Shown here: positions 28,045 to 39,504 of the stretch, piece after piece | Position numbering within the stretch: position 1 is the stretch's first letter | How the letters are laid out: every line of letters starts with the position of its first letter | Notes under the pieces: generated by a model | The model's database searches: none | What the model was told of the DNA's origin: nothing | Seen by the model: only the letters and a program-made list of their open reading frames with translations | Position numbers and translations under genes: made by a program | Source: Brucella haematophila | Lineage (GTDB): Bacteria > Pseudomonadota > Alphaproteobacteria > Rhizobiales > Rhizobiaceae | Direction of reading: 5' to 3' | DNA length: 64,000 nucleotides | NCBI RefSeq assembly: GCF_005938105.1 | Contig: NZ_VCPE01000013.1 | Coordinates: forward strand, 109,230-173,229

Positions 28045-28668
28045 ATGTCGGCTGCGACGGTTGCCTCTTCTTTTTCTTTCCGCCGTATTTTCATTGCTCT
28101 TGGTCTTGCCGTTCTTGTTCCGCTGCTTTCTGCATGCGGTTTCAACACGATCCCGACCAATGAGGAAAAGGCCAAGGCCGCCTGGAGCGAGGTGCAGAAC
28201 CAGTACCAGCGCCGCGCCGATCTCGTGCCCAATCTGGTCGAGACCGTGAAGGGCTATGCCGCTCATGAAAAGGATACGCTGCAAGCGGTGATCGATGCGC
28301 GCGCCAAGGCGACGCAGGTGCAGATCACGCCGGAAACGCTCAACAATCCTGAACTCTTCAAGCAGTTCCAGGACAATCAGGCCAATCTCACCAGCGCCCT
28401 GTCGCGCCTGATGGTGGTGGTCGAGCGCTATCCGGACCTCAAGGCCAATCAGAACTTCCTCGCGCTGCAATCGCAGCTCGAAGGCACGGAAAACCGCATC
28501 GCCGTGGCGCGCCGCGACTATATTGAGGCGGTTCGCGTCTACAACACCACGCTACGGACCATGCCAACCATGATCTGGACCTGGATCTGGTATCGCGACG
28601 CCCAGCCGATGCAGACCTTCAGCGCTGATGCTGGCAGCCAGACAGCACCGCAAGTCAAGTTTAACTGA
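28045..28668 (+). CDS. lemA: LemA family lipoprotein
   Basis: A 207-residue envelope protein with an N-terminal span and lipobox LLSACGF (Cys about residue 32), then a helical LemA domain (WSEVQNQYQRRADLVPNLV at about 51-69, and TENRIAVARRDYIEAVRVYN). LemA proteins are scaffolding membrane proteins of uncertain function and commonly pair with TPM domain proteins, as here. The start at 28045 follows CAGGAGAA. The reading from 27976 is an unrelated leader. First gene of a three-gene operon. Confidence 0.92.
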   Translation: MSAATVASSFSFRRIFIALGLAVLVPLLSACGFNTIPTNEEKAKAAWSEVQNQYQRRADLVPNLVETVKGYAAHEKDTLQAVIDARAKATQVQITPETLNNPELFKQFQDNQANLTSALSRLMVVVERYPDLKANQNFLALQSQLEGTENRIAVARRDYIEAVRVYNTTLRTMPTMIWTWIWYRDAQPMQTFSADAGSQTAPQVKFN

Positions 28669-28679
28669 CGGTCGCTTCC

Positions 28680-29567
28680 GTGGCGGCGGGCACAGCATTT
28701 TCGCGTGATCATCGCGGCCTTCACTGGCCGCGATACCTGTTTGCATGCATCGTTCTGCTGTGTTCCGCTGTCCTGACGCTGCAACCGACCTCGGTTGCCT
28801 ATGCGCAGGACACAACGAAGCAGACGCCGACCCTCACCGGTCGCGTGGTGGACAATGCGGGCATCATCGATCCGGCAGAGCGTCAGCAGCTGACCCAGAA
28901 ACTGGCGGATTTTGAAGCCAAGTCGTCCGATCAGGTGGTGGTGGTGACGGTGCCGAGCCTCAATGGCGAGGACATTGAATCCTATTCAAACCGCCTGTTC
29001 CGCAGCTGGGCTCTCGGCCAGAAGCAGGAAAACAACGGTATCTTGCTCGTTGTCGCGCCGAACGACCGCAAGGTGCGCATCGAGGTCGGTTACGGGCTTG
29101 AGGGCACGATGACCGATGCGCTGTCGAGCGTTATCATCAACGGCACCATTATTCCCGCCTTCCGTACTGGCGATTATAGCGGCGGTATCGTGCAGGGTGT
29201 GGACGGCATTCTCTCCGTTCTCTCCGGCGACGCCGCCGAGCTTGAAGCGCGCGCCAAGCGCAATGCGCAAACCAGTTCGGACGATGTGGACTGGGTTGCC
29301 GTTATCTTCATCACCTTCTGGTGCCTGATCTTCTTCGGCGGTTTTGGCTTTGCCGTGCTTGCCCCGATCTTCGGACGCAAGCTCGGCCCCGGTCGCTATG
29401 AATGGCTGGGCATGACAATCAACACCAATTCAAGCGGTGGCTCCGGTGGTCGTGGCGGCGGCTGGGGCGGCGGCGGTGGCTGGTCATCCGGCGGTGGCGG
29501 TGGCGGCGGCGGCTTTGGCGGCGGCGGCGGCTCATCGGGTGGCGGCGGCGCCTCGGGTAGCTGGTAG
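28680..29567 (+). CDS. TPM domain membrane protein with Gly-rich tail
   Basis: A 295-residue protein. The hydrophobic N-terminal segment (about 19-42, ending AYAQ) is a signal peptide, followed by a TPM (DUF477) domain (VVDNAGIIDPAERQQL, NNGILLVVAPNDRKVRIEVG, YGLEGTMTDA). One transmembrane span is at about 205-225. The last 45 residues are almost only Gly and Ser. TPM domains have been tied to phosphatase activity and photosystem repair in plants; the bacterial role is unclear. The GTG start at 28680 is 12 bp after lemA. Confidence 0.9.
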   Translation: MAAGTAFSRDHRGLHWPRYLFACIVLLCSAVLTLQPTSVAYAQDTTKQTPTLTGRVVDNAGIIDPAERQQLTQKLADFEAKSSDQVVVVTVPSLNGEDIESYSNRLFRSWALGQKQENNGILLVVAPNDRKVRIEVGYGLEGTMTDALSSVIINGTIIPAFRTGDYSGGIVQGVDGILSVLSGDAAELEARAKRNAQTSSDDVDWVAVIFITFWCLIFFGGFGFAVLAPIFGRKLGPGRYEWLGMTINTNSSGGSGGRGGGWGGGGGWSSGGGGGGGGFGGGGGSSGGGGASGSW

Positions 29568-29579
29568 GGAGACGCGACG

Positions 29580-30221
29580 ATGAAGCATCACACGCTGATT
29601 GGCGCTGAAGACCATGCCCGCATTGCGGAGGCAATCCGGCAGGCAGAAGCCGAGACCAGCGGCGAAATCTACGCCGTGCTGGCGCGCAGCAGCGACGACT
29701 ATTTCTTCGCAGCCGGTTTTGTCGCTACCTGCGGCATTCTGCTTGCTTCGGTCATCGCCGCCTTGCTCGCGCATTGGTACTGGTTTGATATCAGCCTGCC
29801 GATGTTCGGCCTTGCCATTCTTGCCGCCTTCATTTCGGCCATGCTGGTTCTCTGGCTCCTGCCATCGATCCGCATGTTGCTGGTGCCCCGCCGTATCCGC
29901 TACAAGCGCGCCCATCTCAACGCACTGCAACAATTCCTGGCGCGCAACGTCCACATCACTGAAAAACGCACCGGCATTCTGCTCTTCGTTTCCATGGCTG
30001 AGCACTATGCCGAAGTCATCGCCGATGCGGGTATTCATGCGCGTGTCGAGCAGGACGAATGGAACGCCATTGTCGCAACGCTGATCCATCACGCATCGCG
30101 CTCGCAGATGGCGGAAGGCTTCGTCATGGCGATTGGTCAGGCGGGCACGCTACTGGAAAAACACTTCCCCGCAGGCGCCGACAATATTAACGAACTGGAC
30201 GATCATCTGATCGAACTTTGA
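29580..30221 (+). CDS. Second TPM domain membrane protein
   Basis: A 213-residue protein beginning with a cytosolic TPM-like segment (LIGAEDHARIAEAIRQAE, SGEIYAVLARSSDDY) and then two closely spaced spans (about 40-65 and 75-100). The remainder of the domain carries RNVHITEKRTGILLFVSMAEHYAEVI, given here by its core TGILLFVSMAEHY. It lies 12 bp after the previous TPM gene, with GGGAGA as its ribosome site, completing the lemA-TPM-TPM operon. Confidence 0.87.
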   Translation: MKHHTLIGAEDHARIAEAIRQAEAETSGEIYAVLARSSDDYFFAAGFVATCGILLASVIAALLAHWYWFDISLPMFGLAILAAFISAMLVLWLLPSIRMLLVPRRIRYKRAHLNALQQFLARNVHITEKRTGILLFVSMAEHYAEVIADAGIHARVEQDEWNAIVATLIHHASRSQMAEGFVMAIGQAGTLLEKHFPAGADNINELDDHLIEL

Positions 30222-30228
30222 CGGCTCC

Positions 30229-30277
30229 AGAGCATTTCCAGCAAAAGTGCGTAGCGGTTTTGCGTAGGATAATGCTT
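30229..30277 (+). repeat. Dispersed palindrome, subfamily B
   Basis: Nearly identical to the copies at 17072 and 45754. It follows the last TPM gene and is followed directly by another hairpin. Confidence 0.85.
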
Positions 30278-30288
30278 AAAAAATGGAT

Positions 30289-30327
30289 GGAGCGGTTCCA
30301 CGATTCCGTTCCAACTGGAACCGCTCC
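30289..30327. terminator. Hairpin after the lemA-TPM operon
   Basis: Perfect 12-bp arms GGAGCGGTTCCA and TGGAACCGCTCC, 15-nt loop, no clear T-tract. It may end the operon or belong to a composite repeat. The rest of 30328-30604 is AT-rich leader for the GDH gene with nothing recognisable. Confidence 0.45.
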
Positions 30328-30604
30328 AGCATCTCAGAATCATCTTCGACTTTGGTCTGAATTGCGGCGAAGCGGAGCCATTCCCGCCGCCGTCGGAGGC
30401 CAATTTGTAGTGCACGGTGAATTTCTCCGGTATTTTTAGAAAAATTGCCCGAAGTTTTCGATATTTTGTTCCAAATTAAATGGATTAGATGCCATTTTTC
30501 TGACTTTTCGGGAAAATTTTCGTTATTCGCAGCGATTTGTCATCGAAACAAATGTCTAATCTGCTAGTTTGGCGCGCATTGCCATCATGACAGGAGTATC
30601 CGAC

Positions 30605-33600
30605 GTGACTGCAAAGCAGGATCGGTCGAGCAAAGTTAAGAATTCCAAGGCAAGCAAAGAGGAAAAAAAGGGGGGGAAGCCGAAGGCGCTGGCAGCCTTC
30701 TCACAGCTCCTCTTCGAGTGGGCTCCGCCAGAAGATCTGGCTGCTTACGACGCCGAAGCTCTCGACAGTTCTGCCCGCCACGGCTATGCGGCGCTTGAAT
30801 CCTACCGCAAGGGCAAGAGCATCATCAGCGTCGATAACGGTATCGAACGCCATGGTCGCCCGGTAAGCGTCATCACCATCGTCAACGACAATATGCCGTT
30901 CCTGCTCGATTCCATTCTGGGCGAGCTGAACAATCACGTCAGCCAGATTTTCATGGTCGTGCACCCGGTTCTCGATATTGCTCGGGAAAAGGATGGACTG
31001 GTCATTCTCGGCGAAGCATCGCAGCTCGCACCCGCCAAGGGCGTTGAGCGCGTCAGCCTTGTGCAAATTCACCTCCCCGCGCTTGGCAAGCAGGCCAAGG
31101 CCGACCTGACGGACGGGCTCAAGCGCGTTCTCGGTCAGGTGCGTTTTGCCGTGGGCGACTGGAAGCCGATGTTGAAGCGTCTCGATGACGCCATTGTGGA
31201 TTACAAGCGCGCTTACGAGCTGAACGGCAATGCCGCCATGCCCGAAGCCATCGCCTTCCTCGAATGGCTGCGCGACGATCATTTCATCTTCCTCGGCATG
31301 CGTGAACTGGCCTTTGAAGGCTCGGGCAAGAAGCGCAGCCTCGTCGCCATCAAGGAGCCGCTCGGCGTCCTTGGCGACAATGAAGTGCGCGTCTTGCGCA
31401 AGGATGACGACGACACGGTAACGCCGCGTGAGGTCACGGAATTCCTCGACAGCAGCGAACCGCTGATCGTCACCAAGGCCAATACGCTGTCACTGGTGCA
31501 TCGCCGCTCCTATCTCGATTATATCGGCGTGAAGATCTTCGGACCGAAGGGCGAAGCCGTGGGTGAACTGCGCCTCGTCGGCCTGTTCACCTCGGTCGCT
31601 TACATCAGCTCGGTCGCCAGCATCCCGTTCATTCGCTCGAAGGCCGATGCGGTCATCAAGCATCTGGGCTTCAACCGCGAAGACCATTCGGGCAAGGCGC
31701 TGATCAATGTGCTGGAAGAATATCCGCGCGATGAGCTTTTCCAGATCGACACGGAAAGTCTGACGGCCAATGCCGAACTCATCCTCGCGCTTGGCGAGCG
31801 TCCGCGTGTCCGTGCCATTCCCCGTCTCGACCGTTTCGGCCGTTTCGCGACTGTGCTCGTCTATATCCCGCGTGATCGTTACGACTCGGTCGTGCGTGAA
31901 AAGATCGGCCGCTATCTCGTCGACGTCTATGGCGGCGACAGCTTTGAATTCCATCCGGTTTTCCTGCAGAACGGCCTGACGCGCGTTCAGTTCGTCATTC
32001 GCCGTCACGAACGATCCACCCCGCATATCGACCGCGAAGCACTGGAAGCGGAAGTCCGCGCCATGGTTCGCACCTGGGAAGATGCGGTGCGTGAAAGCGT
32101 GGAAAATGCCGATGCAGGCGTCGTGGCGCTGGCCGCAAGCTTCCCGCCATCCTATCGCGAAATCTTCACCGCGCCGGAAGCGCTGGTCGATGCCGAGCGC
32201 ATTGCCGGTCTCAGCCCGGAAGCGCCGCTTTTCGTGGATTTTTACCGCTATCGCACCGATGGACCAGATGCGGTTTCACTGAAGCTCTATCATCACGGTG
32301 CACCGGTCGTGCTGTCACAGCGCGTGCCGCTTTTGGAAAATATGGGCTTCCGCGTCGTCAGCGAACAGACCATCGACCTGCCGCAAGCCGGTAAAGACGG
32401 GGCGCCGGTCTATGTTCACGACATGCAGCTCGTCAACGCCTATGGCGCTCCTGTCGATCTCACCGATGACGGCGAAATGCTGGAAGACGTATTCCGCACT
32501 GTCTGGGACGGCTTTGCCGACAATGACGGCTATAATGCGCTGGTACAGACGGCACGCCTCACCGCGCGTCAGATCATGATCCTGCGCTCCTATGGCCGTT
32601 ATCTGCAACAGGCAGGTATCGCCTATTCGCAGGGCTTCATCGCAGCCGCGCTCAACCGTTATCCGGAAATCGCCAGCGACCTCTATTCGCTGTTCGATCT
32701 GCGTTTCAACCCATCGGCCAAGCGCCGTGATACGGCTGAAAAGAAGCTGATCGACGCCATCGAAACAGCGCTTCTGGGCGTGCCGAGCATTGATGACGAT
32801 CAGATCCTGCGCCGGTTCCGCAACCTGATTGAAGCGACATTGCGCACCAATGCCTATACGCTGGATGGTGACGGCAAGCCGCGCGTGACCTTTGCGTTCA
32901 AGCTCAATCCGCGTCTCGTCGACGGACTGCCTGATCCGCGCCCGTATCGCGAAATCTTCGTCTATGGCCCGGAAGTCGAAGGCGTGCATCTTCGTTTCGG
33001 TGCTGTCGCACGTGGTGGTCTGCGCTGGTCGGACCGTGCACAGGATTACCGCACCGAAGTGCTGGGCCTCGTGAAGGCGCAGCAGGTGAAGAATGCCGTG
33101 ATCGTGCCGGTCGGCGCCAAGGGCGGCTTCTATCCGAAGCGCCTGCCAGTGGGCGGCGACCGCAACGCCGTCTTTGAGGCGGGTCGCGACGCCTACAAGG
33201 TGTTCATCTCGACGCTTCTTTCGGTCACCGACAATATCCACGACAACGATGTGGTACCGCCGCAAAATGTCGTGCGTCACGACAATGACGATCCTTATTT
33301 CGTCGTCGCCGCCGACAAGGGCACAGCCACCTTCTCCGATACGGCCAATGCCATCAGCCAGGCGCATGATTTCTGGCTGGACGATGCTTTCGCATCGGGC
33401 GGTTCTGCCGGTTACGACCATAAGGGCATGGGCATCACCGCCCGTGGCGGCTGGGAAGCCGTGAAGCGGCATTTCCGTGAATTCGACATGGATATCCAGA
33501 CCGAGCCGTTTACGGTTGTCGGCGTGGGCGATATGTCGGGCGACGTGTTCGGCAACGGCATGCTGCTTTCCGAGCAGATCAAGCTAATTGCGGCCTTCGA

Positions 33601-35395
33601 CCATCGCGACATCTTTATCGATCCGACCCCGGTTCCGGCTGACGGCTTTGCCGAGCGCAAGCGCCTGTTCGAACTGCCGCGATCAAGCTGGCAGGATTAT
33701 GATCGTTCGAAGCTGTCGTCGGGTGGTGGCGTCTATAGCCGCAGCCAGAAGACCATCACACTGTCTGCCGAAGCAGCAGCCGCAATCGGCCTTGCCAAGA
33801 CCACGGCAACGCCGCAGGAAATCATGACGACCATCCTGAAAGCTCAGGTTGATCTCTTATGGTTCGGCGGTATCGGCACCTATATCCGCGCTTCCAGCGA
33901 AACCGATGCACAGGTCGGCGACCGCGCCAATGATGCCATTCGCATCACCGGCTCGGACGTGCGGGCCCGCGTGATCGGCGAAGGCGCCAATCTCGGCATG
34001 ACCCAGCGCGGACGCATCGAATATGCGCTCGCCGGCGGTCGCAGCAACACTGACGCCATCGACAATTCGGCTGGCGTCAACTGCTCGGACGTTGAGGTCA
34101 ACATCAAGATTGCTCTGGCCGCCGCCATGCGTTCAGGCAAGCTGAAGCGCCCTGCCCGCAACAAGCTTCTGGTCAGCATGACCGACGATGTTTCGGAACT
34201 GGTGCTGCGCAACAACTATCTCCAGCCGCTGGCGCTTTCGCTGAGTGAGCGTCAGGGTTTGGCGGAGCTCCCCTATCAGGCGCGCTTCATGGCGGAGCTG
34301 GAAAACCGGAAGCTTCTGGACCGCAAGGTCGAGTATCTTCCGTCGGATGCGCTGTTGACTGAGCGCCAGAAGGCTAGCCAGCCGCTGACCCGTCCGGAAC
34401 TGGCGGTTCTGCTGGCCTATGCCAAGCTGTCGCTCTCCGACGATCTGGTGGCGAGTGCACTCCCCGACGAGCCTTACTTCCAGTCGCTGCTGTTCGGCTA
34501 TTTCCCGAAGCGCATGGCCAAAACCTATGCCGAGGAAATCTCCGGCCACCGTCTGAAGCGGGAAATCGTTGCAACCTTGCTGGCAAATGATGTCATCAAT
34601 CGCGGCGGTATCACCTTCATCAGCCGTCTGGCCGATACGACCGGCAAGTCGCCTTCGGATATCGTTCGCGCCTATGTGGCGGTGCGTGACGGCTTCGAGA
34701 TCGATGCGATCTACGACGCCATCGACGCGCTGGACAACAAGGTCCCTGGCGATGTGCAGAACCAGTTCTACCATCTCGTCGGCGAAATGCTGCAGGCGAC
34801 GACGGCTTGGGTGCTGCGCAACGATACGACCCGCGCAAACCTCACCGAGCTGGTCGGCACCATCGTCAAGGCGCGTGCCGAACTGGAACCGCGGTTCGAA
34901 GGCCTGATGCCGGAATTCCTGCGCAACGCTGTGCGTGCCGACAAGGCCGCCTTCGTTGAAAAGGGTGCACCGGAAAAGCTGGCCCAGCGTCTCGCCAATC
35001 TCCAGCTTGCGGGCATCATGCCGGATATCGCGCTGATCGCGCATCTGGCGGAAGCCGATCTGGTGGCAACGGCCAAGGCCTATTTCGGCGTGTCGGAAGC
35101 CTTCCGCATCGGACGCATCGAAGATGCGGCACGGTCTATCCCCGTCACCGACTATTATGACGGGTTGGCTCTGTCGCGTGCCAGCGAGACCATCACGCAG
35201 GCCGCACGCGGGATCACCATCGCCGCTCTGAAGCGCTTCGCCAAGGAGAAAGACCCGGCTGCGGCATGGCTCGATGCGGACGGCGTCCAGATCGAACAGG
35301 TGAGAAACCGCATGGTCGCGCTCACCGAAGGTGGAGACCTCACCGTCTCGCGTCTGGCGGTTGCTGCGGGCTTGATGTCGGATCTGGCGCAATAA
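30605..35395 (+). CDS. NAD-specific glutamate dehydrogenase, large (180-kDa) class
   Basis: Catabolic glutamate to 2-oxoglutarate + ammonia. About 1,596 residues, the typical size of the large GDH class with N-terminal ACT-like modules, a central catalytic domain and a C-terminal extension. The catalytic core shows RGGLRWSDRAQDYRTEVLGL, KNAVIVPVGAKGGF, GVGDMSGDVFGNGML and GEGANLGMTQRGRIEYAL (each 20 residues or fewer). The GTG at 30605, eight bases after AGGAG, is preferred; ATG 30587 and TTG 30569 are in frame. The first 35 residues are Lys/Ser rich. It is monocistronic with a terminator at 35418. Confidence 0.95.
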   Translation: MTAKQDRSSKVKNSKASKEEKKGGKPKALAAFSQLLFEWAPPEDLAAYDAEALDSSARHGYAALESYRKGKSIISVDNGIERHGRPVSVITIVNDNMPFLLDSILGELNNHVSQIFMVVHPVLDIAREKDGLVILGEASQLAPAKGVERVSLVQIHLPALGKQAKADLTDGLKRVLGQVRFAVGDWKPMLKRLDDAIVDYKRAYELNGNAAMPEAIAFLEWLRDDHFIFLGMRELAFEGSGKKRSLVAIKEPLGVLGDNEVRVLRKDDDDTVTPREVTEFLDSSEPLIVTKANTLSLVHRRSYLDYIGVKIFGPKGEAVGELRLVGLFTSVAYISSVASIPFIRSKADAVIKHLGFNREDHSGKALINVLEEYPRDELFQIDTESLTANAELILALGERPRVRAIPRLDRFGRFATVLVYIPRDRYDSVVREKIGRYLVDVYGGDSFEFHPVFLQNGLTRVQFVIRRHERSTPHIDREALEAEVRAMVRTWEDAVRESVENADAGVVALAASFPPSYREIFTAPEALVDAERIAGLSPEAPLFVDFYRYRTDGPDAVSLKLYHHGAPVVLSQRVPLLENMGFRVVSEQTIDLPQAGKDGAPVYVHDMQLVNAYGAPVDLTDDGEMLEDVFRTVWDGFADNDGYNALVQTARLTARQIMILRSYGRYLQQAGIAYSQGFIAAALNRYPEIASDLYSLFDLRFNPSAKRRDTAEKKLIDAIETALLGVPSIDDDQILRRFRNLIEATLRTNAYTLDGDGKPRVTFAFKLNPRLVDGLPDPRPYREIFVYGPEVEGVHLRFGAVARGGLRWSDRAQDYRTEVLGLVKAQQVKNAVIVPVGAKGGFYPKRLPVGGDRNAVFEAGRDAYKVFISTLLSVTDNIHDNDVVPPQNVVRHDNDDPYFVVAADKGTATFSDTANAISQAHDFWLDDAFASGGSAGYDHKGMGITARGGWEAVKRHFREFDMDIQTEPFTVVGVGDMSGDVFGNGMLLSEQIKLIAAFDHRDIFIDPTPVPADGFAERKRLFELPRSSWQDYDRSKLSSGGGVYSRSQKTITLSAEAAAAIGLAKTTATPQEIMTTILKAQVDLLWFGGIGTYIRASSETDAQVGDRANDAIRITGSDVRARVIGEGANLGMTQRGRIEYALAGGRSNTDAIDNSAGVNCSDVEVNIKIALAAAMRSGKLKRPARNKLLVSMTDDVSELVLRNNYLQPLALSLSERQGLAELPYQARFMAELENRKLLDRKVEYLPSDALLTERQKASQPLTRPELAVLLAYAKLSLSDDLVASALPDEPYFQSLLFGYFPKRMAKTYAEEISGHRLKREIVATLLANDVINRGGITFISRLADTTGKSPSDIVRAYVAVRDGFEIDAIYDAIDALDNKVPGDVQNQFYHLVGEMLQATTAWVLRNDTTRANLTELVGTIVKARAELEPRFEGLMPEFLRNAVRADKAAFVEKGAPEKLAQRLANLQLAGIMPDIALIAHLAEADLVATAKAYFGVSEAFRIGRIEDAARSIPVTDYYDGLALSRASETITQAARGITIAALKRFAKEKDPAAAWLDADGVQIEQVRNRMVALTEGGDLTVSRLAVAAGLMSDLAQ

Positions 35396-35417
35396 TCCGC
35401 ACCGACAACAAAAATTT

Positions 35418-35443
35418 AAAGGGCAGCTTAGAGCTGCCCTTTT
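35418..35443 (+). terminator. Intrinsic terminator after NAD-GDH
   Basis: AAAGGGCAGCT/AGCTGCCCTTT stem with a short loop, then TTTCATTTC. Confidence 0.82.
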
Positions 35444-35505
35444 CATTTCTTGTCGGGCAACCATGGTCCGTATAAGCTCCGGCCACATTCGCAAGGGAGT
35501 GGCAT

Positions 35506-36888
35506 TTGACCGATCAGGCAGTCAGCGAACGCAGCTATGCATCTCGTCGCGGCATATGGGGCTGGATGCTGTTCGACTGGGCGGCGCAACCGTTTTTCAC
35601 CGTTGTCACGACCTTCGTTTTCGGCCCCTACTTCATCTCCCGCATGGCGGCGAACCCCGAAGCCGGTCAGGTTGCGTGGGGCTACGGCATCGCTGCGGCA
35701 GGCTTTGTCATCGCCATTCTGTCGCCTGTTCTGGGCGCTGTTTCTGACCGCACGGGGGCACGCAAACCCTGGATAGGCTTCTTCGCCGTTTTGAAGATCG
35801 TCAGCCTGTCGCTGCTCTGGTTCGCCGCGCCGGGCGCAAGCCTGTTCTGGGTGTTGCTGGCCTTTGCAATCGCCTCGATTGCTGCCGAATTCTCCATCGT
35901 CTTCAATGATTCCATGATGCCGCGTCTCGTGCCGCGCGCGGATATCGGGCGCATCTCCAATATCGCCTGGGGGCTTGGTTATCTCGGCGGCATGATCGTG
36001 CTGATCTTTGTCGTGCTGTTTCTGGCCGGATCTCCGCAGACCGGCAAGACGATCATCGGCATTGACCCTCTCTTCGGCCTTGATCCTGCGACCGGCGAAG
36101 ATGCGCGCATCACCGGACCGCTTGCCGCACTCTGGTATCTGGTGTTCGTGCTGCCGATGTTTCTGTTCACACCGGATTCGGCAGGGGGCGAACCATTGCG
36201 CAAGGCGCTGCGCCATGGTCTTTCGGAACTGAAAACCACACTGCGCGAAGTGCGTCAGCGTTCCGGCATCATGCGTTTTCTCATTGCCCGCATGGTCTAT
36301 CAAGATGGCGTCAACGCTTTGCTGGCGCTGGGCGGAGGCTATGCCGCAGCCATGTTTCACTGGTCGATTACCGAGATTGGCCTTTTCGGCATGATCCTCA
36401 ATGTGATGGCGATCTTCAGTTGCCTTGCCGCCAGCCGCGTGGATACGCGCTTCGGCTCGAAAGCCGTGGTCATTGGGTCGCTGGTGCTGCTGCTGCTCGC
36501 CACGCTCGGCATCGTATCGACAGGGCGCGACTATACATTCTTCGGATTGCTTCCCTTTGTCGAAAGCAGCGCGCACGGGCTTTTCTCGACGCCTGCCGAA
36601 CATGCCTATCTGATTTATGGCCTGATGATCGGCGCGGCCTTCGGCCCGGTACAGGCATCGTCGCGCTCATGGTTTGCACGCAGTATCCTGCCGCAAGAAT
36701 CAGGCCGCTATTTTGGCATTTATGCGCTGGCGGGTCGTGCAACCAGCTTTCTGGCCCCATTTCTGGTCGCCACCGTCACGGCCATCAGTGGATCAGCAGC
36801 AATTGGAATGGCGGTGCTTGTTCTGTTTTTCGCCGCCGGTCTGTTTTTGGCAAAGGCAACGCCCTATCCTGCCAGCCAGCCGTCCTGA
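35506..36888 (+). CDS. MFS transporter, UMF1/Atg22-like
   Basis: A 460-residue inner-membrane transporter with about twelve spans. WGWMLFDWAAQPFFT near the N-terminus (residues about 18-32) is characteristic of the Atg22/UMF1 branch of the major facilitator superfamily. The loop GAVSDRTGARKPW (about 78-90) is the MFS motif A equivalent. The TTG start at 35506 follows AAGGGAGT and the N-terminus is short and charged. Atg22 exports amino acids from fungal vacuoles; the bacterial substrate is unknown. Confidence 0.88.
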   Translation: MTDQAVSERSYASRRGIWGWMLFDWAAQPFFTVVTTFVFGPYFISRMAANPEAGQVAWGYGIAAAGFVIAILSPVLGAVSDRTGARKPWIGFFAVLKIVSLSLLWFAAPGASLFWVLLAFAIASIAAEFSIVFNDSMMPRLVPRADIGRISNIAWGLGYLGGMIVLIFVVLFLAGSPQTGKTIIGIDPLFGLDPATGEDARITGPLAALWYLVFVLPMFLFTPDSAGGEPLRKALRHGLSELKTTLREVRQRSGIMRFLIARMVYQDGVNALLALGGGYAAAMFHWSITEIGLFGMILNVMAIFSCLAASRVDTRFGSKAVVIGSLVLLLLATLGIVSTGRDYTFFGLLPFVESSAHGLFSTPAEHAYLIYGLMIGAAFGPVQASSRSWFARSILPQESGRYFGIYALAGRATSFLAPFLVATVTAISGSAAIGMAVLVLFFAAGLFLAKATPYPASQPS

Positions 36889-36889
36889 A

Positions 36890-36917
36890 AACTGGCGCGA
36901 GAATGATCGCGCCAGTT
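36890..36917. terminator. Hairpin between the MFS and glpF genes
   Basis: Perfect 11-bp arms AACTGGCGCGA and TCGCGCCAGTT with a 6-nt loop between convergent genes. A short T-run (TTTT) follows on the reverse strand, so it probably ends glpKF. Confidence 0.6.
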
Positions 36918-36930
36918 CCATGATCTTCGC

Positions 36931-37653
36931 TCACATCATGCCGACCGCGCTGGCCGCGCCAATGGCCAGCAGGCCGCCGATGATCGGTGCGGCAACGGGC
37001 ACCCATGCGTAAGACCAGTCCGATCCACCCTTGCCCGGGATCGGTAACAAAGCATGCGCGATGCGCGGGCCGAGATCACGCGCCGGGTTGATGGCATAAC
37101 CAGTCGGTCCGCCAAGCGAAACACCAAGCGCCCAGACAAGAAGACCGACCATCAGAGGACCGAGAACGCCATCGGCTCCAACAGCCTTCGCGCCGATGGC
37201 GATGACGACGAAGACAAGCACGAAAGTGCCGATGACTTCGGTCACACAATTGGCCGGAATGTTCCTGATTGCCGGAGCCGTGCAAAACACGCCAAGCTTT
37301 AGCGCCTTATCCGTAGTCGGCTTCCAGTGCGGCAGATAGGCAAGATAAACCAGCACGGCTCCGACAAAAGCGCCCAGCAATTGCGCGGCGATATAGGGGA
37401 CCACTTCCGCCGCCGGAAAACTTCCTGCCGCATAGAAAGCCAGCGTGACGGCAGGATTGAGATGGCCGGCAGCGCCCGCTGCAACTGAAACCATCACACC
37501 GCACAACACGGCCAGCCCCCAGCCGACCGAAATAACGATCCAACCGGAATTCTGTCCCTTGGATTGTGCCAAAAGCACATTTGCGACGACCCCGTCGCCC
37601 AGCACGATCAGCACCATTGTGCCGAGAAATTCGCCTAAAAAACCACTTGTCAT
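36931..37653 (-). CDS. glpF: Glycerol uptake facilitator (aquaglyceroporin)
   Basis: A 240-residue MIP family channel with six spans and two NPA boxes, HLNPAVT (about residue 69) and INPARDLGPR (about 197). The Asp after NPAR is typical of glycerol facilitators rather than water-only channels. The start at 37653 (MTSGFLGEF) fits the family. The longer reading to 37758 begins in a non-homologous region. It lies 121 bp after glpK on the same strand, forming glpKF. No glpD or glpR is seen nearby. Confidence 0.9.
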   Translation of the reverse strand: MTSGFLGEFLGTMVLIVLGDGVVANVLLAQSKGQNSGWIVISVGWGLAVLCGVMVSVAAGAAGHLNPAVTLAFYAAGSFPAAEVVPYIAAQLLGAFVGAVLVYLAYLPHWKPTTDKALKLGVFCTAPAIRNIPANCVTEVIGTFVLVFVVIAIGAKAVGADGVLGPLMVGLLVWALGVSLGGPTGYAINPARDLGPRIAHALLPIPGKGGSDWSYAWVPVAAPIIGGLLAIGAASAVGMM

Positions 37654-37774
37654 AATCTCATCCCGAAAAATCAGTTTGCAGAAATTCATCCGGTGGACGC
37701 GTATTGCCCACCGGCCTGCCAAAAAAGCTTTGTAATTCTCTATTCTGCCTGGTCTCAAAGACCGCGCTTCAGCT

Positions 37775-39280
<1,506 letters not shown>

Positions 39281-39504
39281 GGTATCCTCCCGTCGAATAT
39301 CTTTCTGTAAAACGCTTTCAGTTTACATCCGGTGATGAATATCTCCGCTCATACCCTGGCATCCTCCCTGTGAGGCAAAACATGCCCGCACTTGCGGAAT
39401 AGTTCATAAATGAATTTAAAACGAAACAATTCGAAACTCAACGAAAACAAAAAGCCCCGAAATTTTTCGTTTCGGGGCTCGTTTTCAAATTGTAAGCCAA
39501 TGAA
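39281..39504. other. Intergenic region between purH and glpK
   Basis: AT-rich. It contains the purH terminator (39452-39480) and presumably the glpKF promoter. No regulatory motif could be assigned with confidence. Confidence 0.4.
39452..39480 (-). terminator. Intrinsic terminator of purH
   Basis: AGCCCCGAAA/TTTCGGGGCT with a 7-nt loop, followed on the reverse strand by TTTTTGTTTTC. Confidence 0.88.
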
